Shown here piece by piece: positions 60,201 to 64,000 of a DNA stretch of 64,000 nucleotides. The translations under genes were made by a program, and so were the position numbers. The DNA is from Batillaria attramentaria. Its lineage: Eukaryota; Mollusca; Gastropoda; Batillariidae. The stretch covers positions 930,001 to 994,000 of the forward strand of contig JACVVK020000227.1 of NCBI GenBank assembly GCA_018292915.2, in the 5' to 3' direction. Under the pieces are notes generated by a model that worked only from the letters and a program-made list of their open reading frames with translations, had not been told where the DNA came from and ran no database searches. How positions within the stretch are numbered: position 1 is the first letter of the stretch; every line of letters starts with the position of its first letter.

Positions 60201-62832
60201 TGCTTTCCATGGTAAGTCGGGGCTGGCGGTAGCGCAGTGCGCATGCTTCGTTGCAGAGCTTTAAGGAAGCTTGAGTCTGGTTCCACGGCATGAGTGTCTA
60301 ACGGTTGAAGAAACTCACCAGGCAGGCGAAGAGTCGAACCATAGACAAGTTCAGCGGGGGAACAGCCAGGGTCTACTCGCCAAGAAGAACGTATACCTAG
60401 TAGGACTAGGGGTAGTTCTGTGAACCAGCTGGGAGTAGTAGTGCGTGCTTTGAGTGCTGCTTTCAGCTGACGATGGAAACGCTCAACCATACCATTGGCC
60501 TGGCTGTGGTTTTGTGAATTTCAATGCCTAAGAGTTTGTTGCACTCAGTCCAGAGGTTTGAGGTAAACTGACTTCCTCGATCAGATGTGATTTCTTCAGG
60601 GACACCATACCTGGCAATCCAGTGATGGACAAGAGCTTCATGGGTTACAGGCAAGCCCGTATCAAACTCCACTGTGGCAGTCTGGGTAATGATCACGTGA
60701 TGTGGGTTACAGGAGAGCCCGTATCAAACTTCACTGTGGCAGTCTGGGTAATGATCACGTGATGTGGTTTACAGGAGAGCCCGTATCAAACTCCACTGTG
60801 GCAGTCTGGGTAATGATCACGTGATGTGGGTTACAGGAGAGCCCGTATCAAACTCCACTGTGGCAGTCTGGGTAATGATCACGTGATGTGGGTTACAGGC
60901 AAGCCCGTATCAAACTCCACTGTGGCAGTCTGGGTAATGATCACGTGATGTGGGTTACAGGCAAGCCCGTATCAAACTCCACTGTGGCAGTCTGGGTAAT
61001 GATCACGTGATGTGGGTTACAGGCAAGCCCGTATCAAACTCCTCTGTGGCAGTCTCGGTACCCGGAACTGGCCAACATTCTCAGTAAACATCCTGAGGCA
61101 CCCGAAGGTTTGACTTGTTATAAAGCATGAACTCTGATTTCACACCAGTTACATAACAGAAACACTTTCTCACTCTTGCAATGTATAGACACTACATCCT
61201 GATACCCAGGCCGAACAACAGGACCCGTCTGACACAGGACGAGAGCGATAAACTTTAGCAGACAATGTATAGACACTACATCCTGATACCCAGGCCGACC
61301 ATCAGGACCCGTCTGACACAGGACGAGAGCGATAAACTTTAGCAGACAATGTATAGACACTACATCCTGATACCCAGGCCGACCATCAGGACCCGTCTGA
61401 CACAGGACGAGAGCGATAAACTTTAGCAGACAATGTATAGACACTACATCCTGATACCCAGGCCGACCATCAGGACCCGTCTGACACAGGACGAGAGCGA
61501 TAAACTTTAGCAGACAATGTTGCAAAACACGTTCGATCGGATCAGCCCGACAGCAAACAGGAAAAAAAAATCACACAAACACACAATGGAACTGTTTGTA
61601 CTAATCTATCGCCTTTAGAACTGTTTTAATCTATCGCCTGTGGAACTGTTTGTAATGATTTATCACCTGCTGATCTGATTGTTCTGGCCTATCACCTGTA
61701 GGAGTCTTTGTAATAATCTGTCCCCTGTAGCAGTCTTAATGTGTGATAGTACTGAGAGTGTAATAATCTGTCCCCTGTAGCAGTCTTAATGTGTGATAGT
61801 ACTGAGTGTAATAATCTGTCCCCTGTAGCAGTCTTAATGTGTGATAGTACTGAGAGTGCGATCATGAAGGATTCTCATTGCTCACTCAGGGAACCAGATC
61901 TATAAGAACATCTTCTACAACCCGCCCGGCATTGAGAGAATTCACTACAGTGGTGGCGGACTACAGAAGCCAGAGTACTTCGACGTCCACGATAATATTC
62001 GTGTAAGCCAGCAAGGTCGGGTTAAACGGACCAATCCATGTTTACTAAACCAGCTTTTTGTTTTGGAATTGTTTCGCTTGTGAATGCGCACGTATGCACG
62101 AAATACTCTCTTGATATTTTGTACAGCTCTTAACACGATAAACAGTTGTTTACACTTTGCGCAAGCAGTCAAACATCCAAACTCCTCTACTGTTGTTGGC
62201 GACAATCTCCCTCAACGTATTAGCCGTGTTAACGCCATTGCACGCGTAGAATGGGGATAATTACCACGTGTGATACTTCAATCTGGTAACTGTCTAGTGA
62301 TGTCAGTACAGTCATTGCACGCGTAGAATGGGGATAATTACCACGTGTGATACTTCAATCTGGTAACTGTCTAGTGATGTCAGTACAGTCATTGCACGCG
62401 TAGAATGGGGATAATTACCACGTGTGATACTTCAATCTGGTAACTGTCTAGTGATGTCAGTACAGCCATTGCACGCGTAGAATGGGGATAATTAACACGT
62501 GTGATACGTCAATCTGGTAACTGTCTAGTGATGTCAGTACAGTCATTGCACGCGTAGAATGGGGATAATTACCATGGAAAACTCGCCATCCCCTACAGGT
62601 GTACAGGAAAATAATGTGTTATTTTCTGGCTACAAACTCACCAACCATCAAACAAAAACAAACTATTTCTCTTGAAAGTCGTACAGGAAAACCGACTTCT
62701 GGTCACCTGACAATGCCGACTTCCGCTTCCGGTGTGAGGCTTTACAATGGGCCAACAGGCAGAACGTGCCGCAGCCCGTTACTGTGGATCAGGTTGGACC
62801 TCGGGTGGCTACGGGTCCTCACTATCTTACAG
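40319..62832 (+). CDS. Gene B: secreted parallel beta-helix protein, exons 1-17, partial at right edge
   Basis: This is the tandem paralogue of gene A, with the same exon order and all junction phases conserved. The 17 exons in the window total 2,092 bases, about 697 codons, all open. It has a signal peptide (MTVTLVLSLHYVVTLVLLWS), then TVHLYVSPTGSDTNDG, Trp-rich central segments, and Asn/His-rich rungs such as NVIRDNHIWDHSRCG and GGGRDNIIRYNVMYN of the pectin-lyase-like fold. It keeps a normal exon 7 donor and a full-length exon 8, unlike gene A. Exons equivalent to the linker and C-terminal Cys repeats of gene A are expected beyond base 64000. Extracellular carbohydrate processing is the likely role by fold, but the substrate is unknown. 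Confidence 0.85.
40444..41171. other. Intron 1 of gene B
   Basis: It contains a GAT/TTA triplet tract (40545-40610), a block with GGGACTTTAACGTCC (40745-40775) typical of a dispersed molluscan repeat, and two tandem copies of about 100 bp (40840-41000) sharing AATATTATGCC and GACTAC.GCAACA. No coding sequence is seen. Confidence 0.5.
41172..41248 (+). CDS. Gene B exon 2
   Basis: The acceptor is TGACAG and the donor A/GTCAGT. It encodes RQVSHPLKTLSHVVDLLQTD, differing from gene A at one position in this stretch. Confidence 0.83.
41242..43075 (+). repeat. About 31-bp diverged array seeded by the exon 2 donor (gene B)
   Basis: More than 50 copies of AACAGTCAGTAACTATAACT with ATGGCTAACTGTACT begin at the exon 2 junction, which reads AACAGTCAGTAACTATAATT. 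The same seed drives the shorter array in gene A. A 60-bp dispersed-repeat piece with TATATGGTGCCCGTCTCTGA interrupts it at about 41565-41630. Confidence 0.92.
43085..43200 (+). CDS. Gene B exon 3
   Basis: The acceptor is TTTCAAG and the donor GTAAGT. It encodes VFVEMMKGYYDLSSTLHFSH and GTVVFRAYQGQEVHV. Confidence 0.88.
43285..43432 (+). mobile_element. LINE reverse-transcriptase core fragment
   Basis: Around 43290-43432 the frames encode RPVSVLSVLPKSLEKHI and, after a frame change, QCGFRPGHSCQTARTHIM. These match the conserved QxGFRxGxS region of reverse transcriptases. The fragment is short and dead. Its right end continues into the next minisatellite. Confidence 0.72.
43432..44005 (+). 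repeat. 35-bp minisatellite grown from reverse-transcriptase sequence
   Basis: About 16 copies of ACTCACATCATGTAGAAATG with GCAGAGCGGTATGGG. The first unit is the 3' end of the reverse-transcriptase fragment. Confidence 0.9.
44100..44215 (+). repeat. Block shared with intron 3 of gene A
   Basis: ATGGAAACAACATAATTGGG, CTGGTGGCCATCTTGTT and an upstream ACGACC.CGACGGCA segment match 5185-5260 in intron 3 of gene A. This indicates common descent of the intron or a shared insertion. Confidence 0.6.
44312..44545 (+). CDS. Gene B exon 4
   Basis: The acceptor is TGTCGCAG and the donor GTGAGT, phase 0 at both ends. It encodes SNLFRHVTDSHVLQRLPQVS and APLEIFINGKSLRLAEWPN. Length is identical to gene A (78 codons). 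Confidence 0.9.
44576..44752 (+). repeat. (GT)n microsatellite after the exon 4 donor (gene B)
   Basis: A GT tract of about 175 bases, interrupted by GTAT and a CACG. Confidence 0.93.
44879..44922 (+). repeat. Decoy copy of the exon 5 acceptor
   Basis: CCGTGTCTATGTACATGTAG and GGGTCTATCAACATCAAGTC duplicate the true acceptor and first 23 bases of exon 5 (45097-45139), about 219 bases upstream. Confidence 0.85.
44930..45065 (+). mobile_element. tRNA-derived SINE
   Basis: It contains a polymerase III B-box-like sequence, GAGTTCGTATCCCGGTTGGG. The 3' part GTTGAAAAGGACGTTAAAGC with CCTAAACACCC is a tail seen widely in molluscan dispersed repeats. It separates the decoy and the true acceptors of exon 5, so it probably inserted after that duplication. 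Confidence 0.55.
45117..45235 (+). CDS. Gene B exon 5
   Basis: The acceptor is CATGTAG and the donor GTACGT, which opens a (GT)n tract. It encodes GFINIKSVPDGQHGRRFTYD and AQETEPWVYGWW. A partial copy of its acceptor and first bases lies at about 44879-44920. Confidence 0.86.
45240..45297 (+). repeat. (GT)n microsatellite after the exon 5 donor (gene B)
   Basis: The donor GTACGTACGT runs directly into about 27 GT units. Confidence 0.92.
45347..45447 (+). CDS. Gene B exon 6
   Basis: The acceptor is GATGCAG, after a GAC/GAT-rich triplet tract. It encodes YWSWADESYKVASVDAHTHT and ITLATKSRYGLRV. The Y.SWADESYKVASVD form is closer to the family norm than the gene A version. Confidence 0.86.
45455..45795 (+). 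repeat. About 30-bp diverged minisatellite in intron 6 of gene B
   Basis: About ten copies of CATTAACCTTCACTATACAA with ATCAGTAGT; later copies are diverged. Confidence 0.82.
45797..45888 (+). CDS. Gene B exon 7
   Basis: The acceptor is TTTCTAG and the donor GTAGGT, phase 0. It encodes GHWSASGSPASFGQQGGYFR and VINMLCELDQP. The intact CCG/GTAGGT junction contrasts with gene A. Confidence 0.88.
45889..46126. other. Intron 7 of gene B
   Basis: Non-repetitive; nothing recognised. The gene A counterpart is a pure microsatellite. Confidence 0.45.
46127..46242 (+). CDS. Gene B exon 8
   Basis: The acceptor is TCTACAG and the donor GTGAGC, phase 2. It encodes GEYYIDRTHKKLYVWPNTAH and SSDVVYASMLDQCIV. 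The GEYYIDR...LYVWPN motif is a well-known feature of secreted beta-helix proteins. The full frame shows where gene A lost a base. Confidence 0.9.
46280..48026 (+). repeat. 40-bp array of the exon 9 acceptor (gene B)
   Basis: About 44 copies of CTTGTCTTTCAG followed by TGTAGAGAGTAACGCCCACG and ACGTTCAC. The true exon reads TCTTTCAG then TATAGAGAGTAACGCCCACA and ACGTTCACTTTGAGG. Toward the exon the copies become more exon-like (TATAGAGAG, CACAACG, CACTTTG). Confidence 0.96.
48027..48151 (+). CDS. Gene B exon 9
   Basis: The acceptor is TCTTTCAG and the donor GTGCAC. It encodes IESNAHNVHFEDFSLEGCRQ and ITLKNMEIKNT. It is preceded by about 44 copies of its own acceptor and first 25-30 bases. Confidence 0.9.
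48325..48497 (+). repeat. Decoy copies of the exon 10 start (gene B)
   Basis: GATCTTTTGGTCTTCACTGT at about 48331 and TCTGAAGGATCTTTAGGTCT at about 48414 copy the true acceptor and first bases of exon 10 at 48491. About 80-bp units also share CACGACTGTTGTACATGT. Confidence 0.85.
48498..48590 (+). CDS. Gene B exon 10
   Basis: The acceptor is TCTGAAG and the donor GTAATT. It encodes GSFGLHCSGDCRRVSVLASD and IHDVGGGISIS. Confidence 0.89.
48800..49125 (+). repeat. 12-bp array of TATAGGTGAGGG
   Basis: About 27 copies with single-base variation. Each contains AGGTGAGG, close to the consensus 5' splice site, although the true donor of exon 10 is 200 bases away. Confidence 0.93.
49200..50960 (+). 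repeat. About 44-bp minisatellite in intron 10 of gene B
   Basis: About 38 copies of GGTAGAGGGAGCGGTTGTTA with TTGTCAGTATGTACATGATT. Every unit has TTATTGTCAG, an acceptor-like sequence, while the true acceptor is TCTTTCAG. Confidence 0.93.
50989..51161 (+). CDS. Gene B exon 11
   Basis: The acceptor is TCTTTCAG and the donor GTGAGT, phase 0. It encodes NVIRDNHIWDHSRCGAQNGD, HMGGVHIWVINNHLHHG and QYTGIRWS. Length equals gene A exon 11 (173 bases). Confidence 0.9.
51170..51790 (+). repeat. Degenerate (GTCATCATC)n triplet tract in intron 11 of gene B
   Basis: Imperfect triplets over 600 bases give hydrophobic Val/Ile ORFs on one strand and Asp/Ser or Met/Thr ORFs on the other. None is a gene. 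Confidence 0.9.
51864..51959 (+). CDS. Gene B exon 12
   Basis: The acceptor is TTGCCAG and the donor GTAAGA. It encodes GNDHIIEYNHVHHMCWNSSD and CGAIHSGRDWTW. Confidence 0.89.
51965..52110 (+). repeat. Diverged duplicate containing a piece of exon 12
   Basis: CATACA.AGCGGCCGGGA.TG occurs in exon 12 (51931) and again at 52021, followed by CTAACTACAATCCTA repeats. Confidence 0.7.
52160..52860 (+). repeat. 45-bp minisatellite in intron 12 of gene B
   Basis: About 15 copies of GGAATGGCGATGTGTGCAAA and TTATGCCGGGCATTA. The 45-bp period keeps frames open on both strands. Confidence 0.93.
52861..53150. other. Intron 12 remainder of gene B
   Basis: AT-rich with a short (TTA)n tract at 53058-53075. 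No feature is recognised. Confidence 0.4.
53151..53279 (+). CDS. Gene B exon 13
   Basis: The acceptor is ATGGCAG and the donor GTACTG. It encodes RGNVIRNNHIHHVLRHHPG, VRGIMLDDEYSSVLIEHN and VFYE. A LINE tail begins about ten bases after the donor. Confidence 0.89.
53289..53626 (-). mobile_element. LINE 3' fragment, minus strand
   Basis: The minus-strand frame 53626-53414 encodes HFLLVCPFYKEIRSRYIPSK, then LRNLALFVLHALRMRE. This is the C-terminal HxLLxCPxYxxxR motif of non-LTR polymerases. Its 3' end is a TCAATAAACTTGACTTGACA-type tail at 53289. It splits the GTACTGTCA sequence that starts the intron from the array that follows. Confidence 0.78.
53608..55395 (+). repeat. About 22-bp array seeded near the exon 13 donor (gene B)
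   Basis: About 80 copies of TGTGTACTGTCACTCATGTC and variants. The intron starts GTACTGTCATGTC, so the repeat again begins at a donor site, now displaced by a LINE insertion. Confidence 0.92.
55548..55691 (+). CDS. Gene B exon 14
   Basis: The acceptor is CCCCCCAG and the donor GTTAGT. It encodes NEVHTNIGGGRDNIIRYNVM, YNATSQSVQVDGRG and a diverged end, GGHGTTLRDKLQ. Confidence 0.89.
55692..55936. other. Start of intron 14 of gene B
   Basis: CTCCCCTTGTTGA segments repeat loosely at 55700-55800. Nothing else is recognised. Confidence 0.4.
56232..56420 (+). pseudogene. Element-borne ORF piece 1 (GFHKKCYN end)
   Basis: A frame with VSECRERWSLFVCTQGDVAR and EAGFHKKCYN. From memory, similar N-terminal segments (a W..F..C start and an H..CY end) occur in an uncharacterised repeat-encoded protein family of cnidarians, molluscs and fish, next to the segment found downstream. 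That match is recall, not a search result. It ends at TGA or an intron boundary. Confidence 0.45.
56712..57164 (+). pseudogene. Element-borne ORF piece 2 (uncharacterised repeat-encoded family)
   Basis: A stretch with VWPADSKDVTTEHAMEMVLV and GLFNVLVWMCGTS, then AQDILHVANSADEAES. The order WP..........A..MV...LFN.L.W..G......C/AQDI....S matches the uncharacterised family mentioned for piece 1, from memory. The end is rich in Asp and Ser. Function is unknown; it may be an accessory protein of the transposon. Confidence 0.5.
57165..57600. other. Non-coding part of the candidate transposon
   Basis: Two loose copies of ACAGTGACGTCTGAG... and AAAGCCACA... suggest decayed coding sequence. No frame is open. 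Confidence 0.4.
57604..59035 (+). mobile_element. LINE 3' fragment nested in the transposon
   Basis: In three frames it encodes KTREMVIDFRE, YLGVIIDSRLNWNANTDHVI, KKSQSRLYSLRKLHSFDAS and, later, RVDKVVKKAESVVGK and QRSTFSGRI. These are the C-terminal landmarks of a vertebrate- and mollusc-type LINE polymerase. Frameshifts near 57650 and 57880 show it is dead. A 3' UTR of about 850 bases ends AATAAAGTTCTTATCTTCTT. Confidence 0.75.
59036..59380. other. Right part of the candidate transposon
   Basis: AT-rich, no open frame. A short internal palindrome, TAGGCCTTTTAGAGGCCTCT, lies next to the right terminus. Confidence 0.4.
59470..59766 (+). repeat. 62-bp array of the exon 15 acceptor (gene B), left part
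   Basis: About five copies of TTTACAG followed by AGCCCGTATCAAACTCCACT and GTGGCAGTCTGGGTAATGAT. The acceptor and first about 38 bases of exon 15 are clearly recognised. Confidence 0.94.
59767..60646 (-). mobile_element. Ty3/gypsy retrotransposon fragment (integrase), minus strand
   Basis: The minus strand from about 60646 to 59990 encodes part of a retroelement integrase: ARYGVPEEITSDRGSQFTSN, then after a frame break ERFHRQLKAALKA, and the downstream RPYDGPFRIID type chromodomain-like tail. Pieces upstream of the integrase and both LTRs are missing. The fragment sits inside the exon 15 acceptor array, which continues on each side. Confidence 0.82.
60647..61022 (+). repeat. 62-bp array of the exon 15 acceptor (gene B), right part
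   Basis: Six further copies run into the true acceptor at 61022. A few units differ only by GCAAGCCC against GAGAGCCC. Confidence 0.94.
61023..61107 (+). CDS. Gene B exon 15
   Basis: The acceptor is GGTTACAG and the donor GTTTGA. It encodes ASPYQTPLWQSRYPELANIL and SKHPEAPE. Its first about 38 bases are repeated many times upstream as a 62-bp array. Confidence 0.87.
61178..61522 (+). repeat. 84-bp minisatellite, four copies
   Basis: The units contain AATGTATAGACACTACATCC and GACACAGGACGAGAGCGATA. The 84-bp period gives a spurious minus-strand ORF. Confidence 0.93.
61600..61860 (+). repeat. 48-50-bp repeat, three copies, and a looser upstream repeat
   Basis: GTAATAATCTGTCCCCTGTA and GCAGTCTTAATGTGTGATAG recur three times. 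Upstream, ATCTATCGCCT...GGAACTGTTT recurs loosely. Confidence 0.87.
61890..62002 (+). CDS. Gene B exon 16
   Basis: The acceptor is TCACTCAG and the donor GTAAGC. It encodes GNQIYKNIFYNPPGIERIHY and KPEYFDVHDNIR. Confidence 0.89.
62003..62235. other. Intron 16 of gene B, first part
   Basis: No feature is recognised. Confidence 0.35.
62236..62575 (+). repeat. 81-bp minisatellite, about four copies
   Basis: The units contain CATTGCACGCGTAGAATGGG and CTGGTAACTGTCTAGTGATG. Confidence 0.93.
62679..62832 (+). CDS. Gene B exon 17 (last in window)
   Basis: The acceptor is TTGAAAG and the donor GTAAGA. It encodes SYRKTDFWSPDNADFRFRCE and VTVDQVGPRVATGPHYLT. The acceptor is chosen from the gene A alignment; a competing CAG five bases in gives the wrong frame. 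Confidence 0.86.
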
Positions 62833-62863
62833 GTAAGACAACAGCCTGTTACAGGAAAGACTC

Positions 62864-64000
62864 AAACTAGATCCACACGGCGTGGGTCAGACATAACACA
62901 CTACTCTAACTAGATCCTCACGGTGTGTCAGACATGTGGATCTAGTTTGAGTAGTGTGTTATGTCTGACCCACGCCGTGTGGATCTAGTTTGAGTAGTGT
63001 GTTATGTCTGACACACCGTGTGGATCTAGTTAGAGTAGTGTGTTATGTCTGACCCACGCCGTGTGGATCTAGTTTGAGTAATGTGTTATGTCTGACCCAC
63101 GCCGTGTGGATCTAGTTTGAGTAATGTGTTATGTCTGACACACGCCGTGTGGATCTAGTTTGAGTAGTGTGTTATGTCTGACCCACGCCGTGTGGATCTA
63201 GTTTGAGTAGTGTGTTATGTCTGACACACCGTGTGGATCTAGTTTGAGTAGTGTGTTATGTCTGACACGCCGTGTGGATCTAGTTTGAGTAGTGTGTTAT
63301 GTCTGACCCACGCCGTGTGGATCTAGTTTGAGTAGTGTGTTATGTTTGACACACCGTGTGGATCTAGTTTGAGTGGTGTGTTATGTCTGACACACCGTGT
63401 GGATCTAGTTTGAGTAGTGTGTTATGTCTGACCCACGCCGTGTGGATCTAGTTTGAGTAGTGTGTTATGTCTGACACACCGTGTGGATCTAGTTTGAGTG
63501 GTGTGTTATGTCTGACACACCGTGTGGATCTAGTTTGAGTAGTGTGTTATGTCTGACCCACGCCGTGTGGATCTAGTTTGAGTAGTGTGTTATGTCTGAC
63601 ACACCGTGTGGATCTAGTTTGAGTGGTGTGTTATGTCTGACACACCGTGTGGATCTAGTTTGAGTAGTGTGTTATGTCTGACACACGCCGTGTGGATCTA
63701 GTTTGAGTGGTGTGTTATGTCTGACCCACGCCGTGTGGATCTAGTTTGAGTAGTGTGTTATGTCTGACACACCGTGTGGATCTAGTTTGAGTGGTGTGTT
63801 ATGTCTGACACACCGTGTGGATCTAGTTTGAGTGGTGTGTTATGTCTGACCCACGCCGTGTGGATCTAGTTTGAGTGGTGTGTTATGTCTGACCCACGCC
63901 GTGTGGATCTAGTTTGAGTAGTGTGTTATGTCTGACCCACGCTGTGTGGATCTAGTTTGAGTAGTGTGTTATGTCTGACCCACGCCGTGTGGATCTAGTT
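62864..64000 (+). repeat. 41-43-bp array in intron 17 of gene B, with an inverted start
   Basis: About 26 copies of GTGTGGATCTAGTTTGAGTA and GTGTGTTATGTCTGAC run off the window end. The first two units (about 62866-62933) are in reverse complement, and the array flips orientation near 62934. Confidence 0.93.

Noticed and set aside
61118..61525. 135-codon minus-strand ORF with four repeats
   Set aside because: It is an 84-bp minisatellite read in frame; no exon signals support it.
62666..62690. Alternative exon 17 acceptor at GTACAG in gene B
   Set aside because: It would put the exon out of frame with the conserved KTDFWSP reading; the AAAG acceptor keeps the phase seen in gene A.

Overview
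The window is eukaryotic nuclear DNA, most likely from a mollusc and probably a gastropod. The evidence is a pair of genes with many short phase-conserved GT-AG exons, introns built almost wholly of minisatellites and microsatellites, several LINE and Ty3/gypsy fragments, a tRNA-derived SINE and small inverted-repeat transposons. No bacterial gene organisation, CRISPR array, rRNA or intact tRNA gene is visible. The lineage is an inference from repeat style and was not tested by search.

Two tandem paralogues on the + strand account for all host coding sequence. Gene A (882 to 38401) can be assembled as 22 exons for a secreted protein of about 954 residues: signal peptide, a long right-handed parallel beta-helix (pectin-lyase-like) region, a Thr/Pro/Ala-rich linker, and three cysteine-containing C-terminal repeats. 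An AATAAA follows at 38458. Gene B (40319 to 62832 and beyond the right edge) repeats the same exon order and phases for exons 1 to 17; its exons 18 to 22 lie outside the window. Gene A carries a one-base deletion in exon 8 and a shifted exon 7 donor, so it is either damaged, rescued by skipping exon 8, or mis-assembled there. Gene B is intact at the same place.

Layout: 1-881 upstream of gene A; 882-38401 gene A; 38402-40318 intergenic, with poly(A) signal and small tandem repeats; 40319-64000 gene B. Intron 14 of gene A holds a 6 kb array of a 20-bp unit with two inverted blocks and a 196-bp MITE. Intron 17 of gene A holds a 5.2 kb array of a 27-bp unit. Intron 14 of gene B holds a candidate 3.45 kb inverted-repeat transposon, with a LINE fragment inside it, and a separate Ty3/gypsy integrase fragment.

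The most striking pattern is that many minisatellites are tandem copies of a splice junction of these genes, meaning a short piece of exon with its donor or acceptor. This is seen at exons 2, 4, 8, 11, 12, 13, 17, 20 and 22 of gene A and exons 2, 9, 10, 13 and 15 of gene B. The largest cases place about 44 decoy acceptors before exon 9 of gene B and roughly 180 decoy donors after exon 17 of gene A. Very long ORFs inside these arrays are artefacts of stop-free repeat units.
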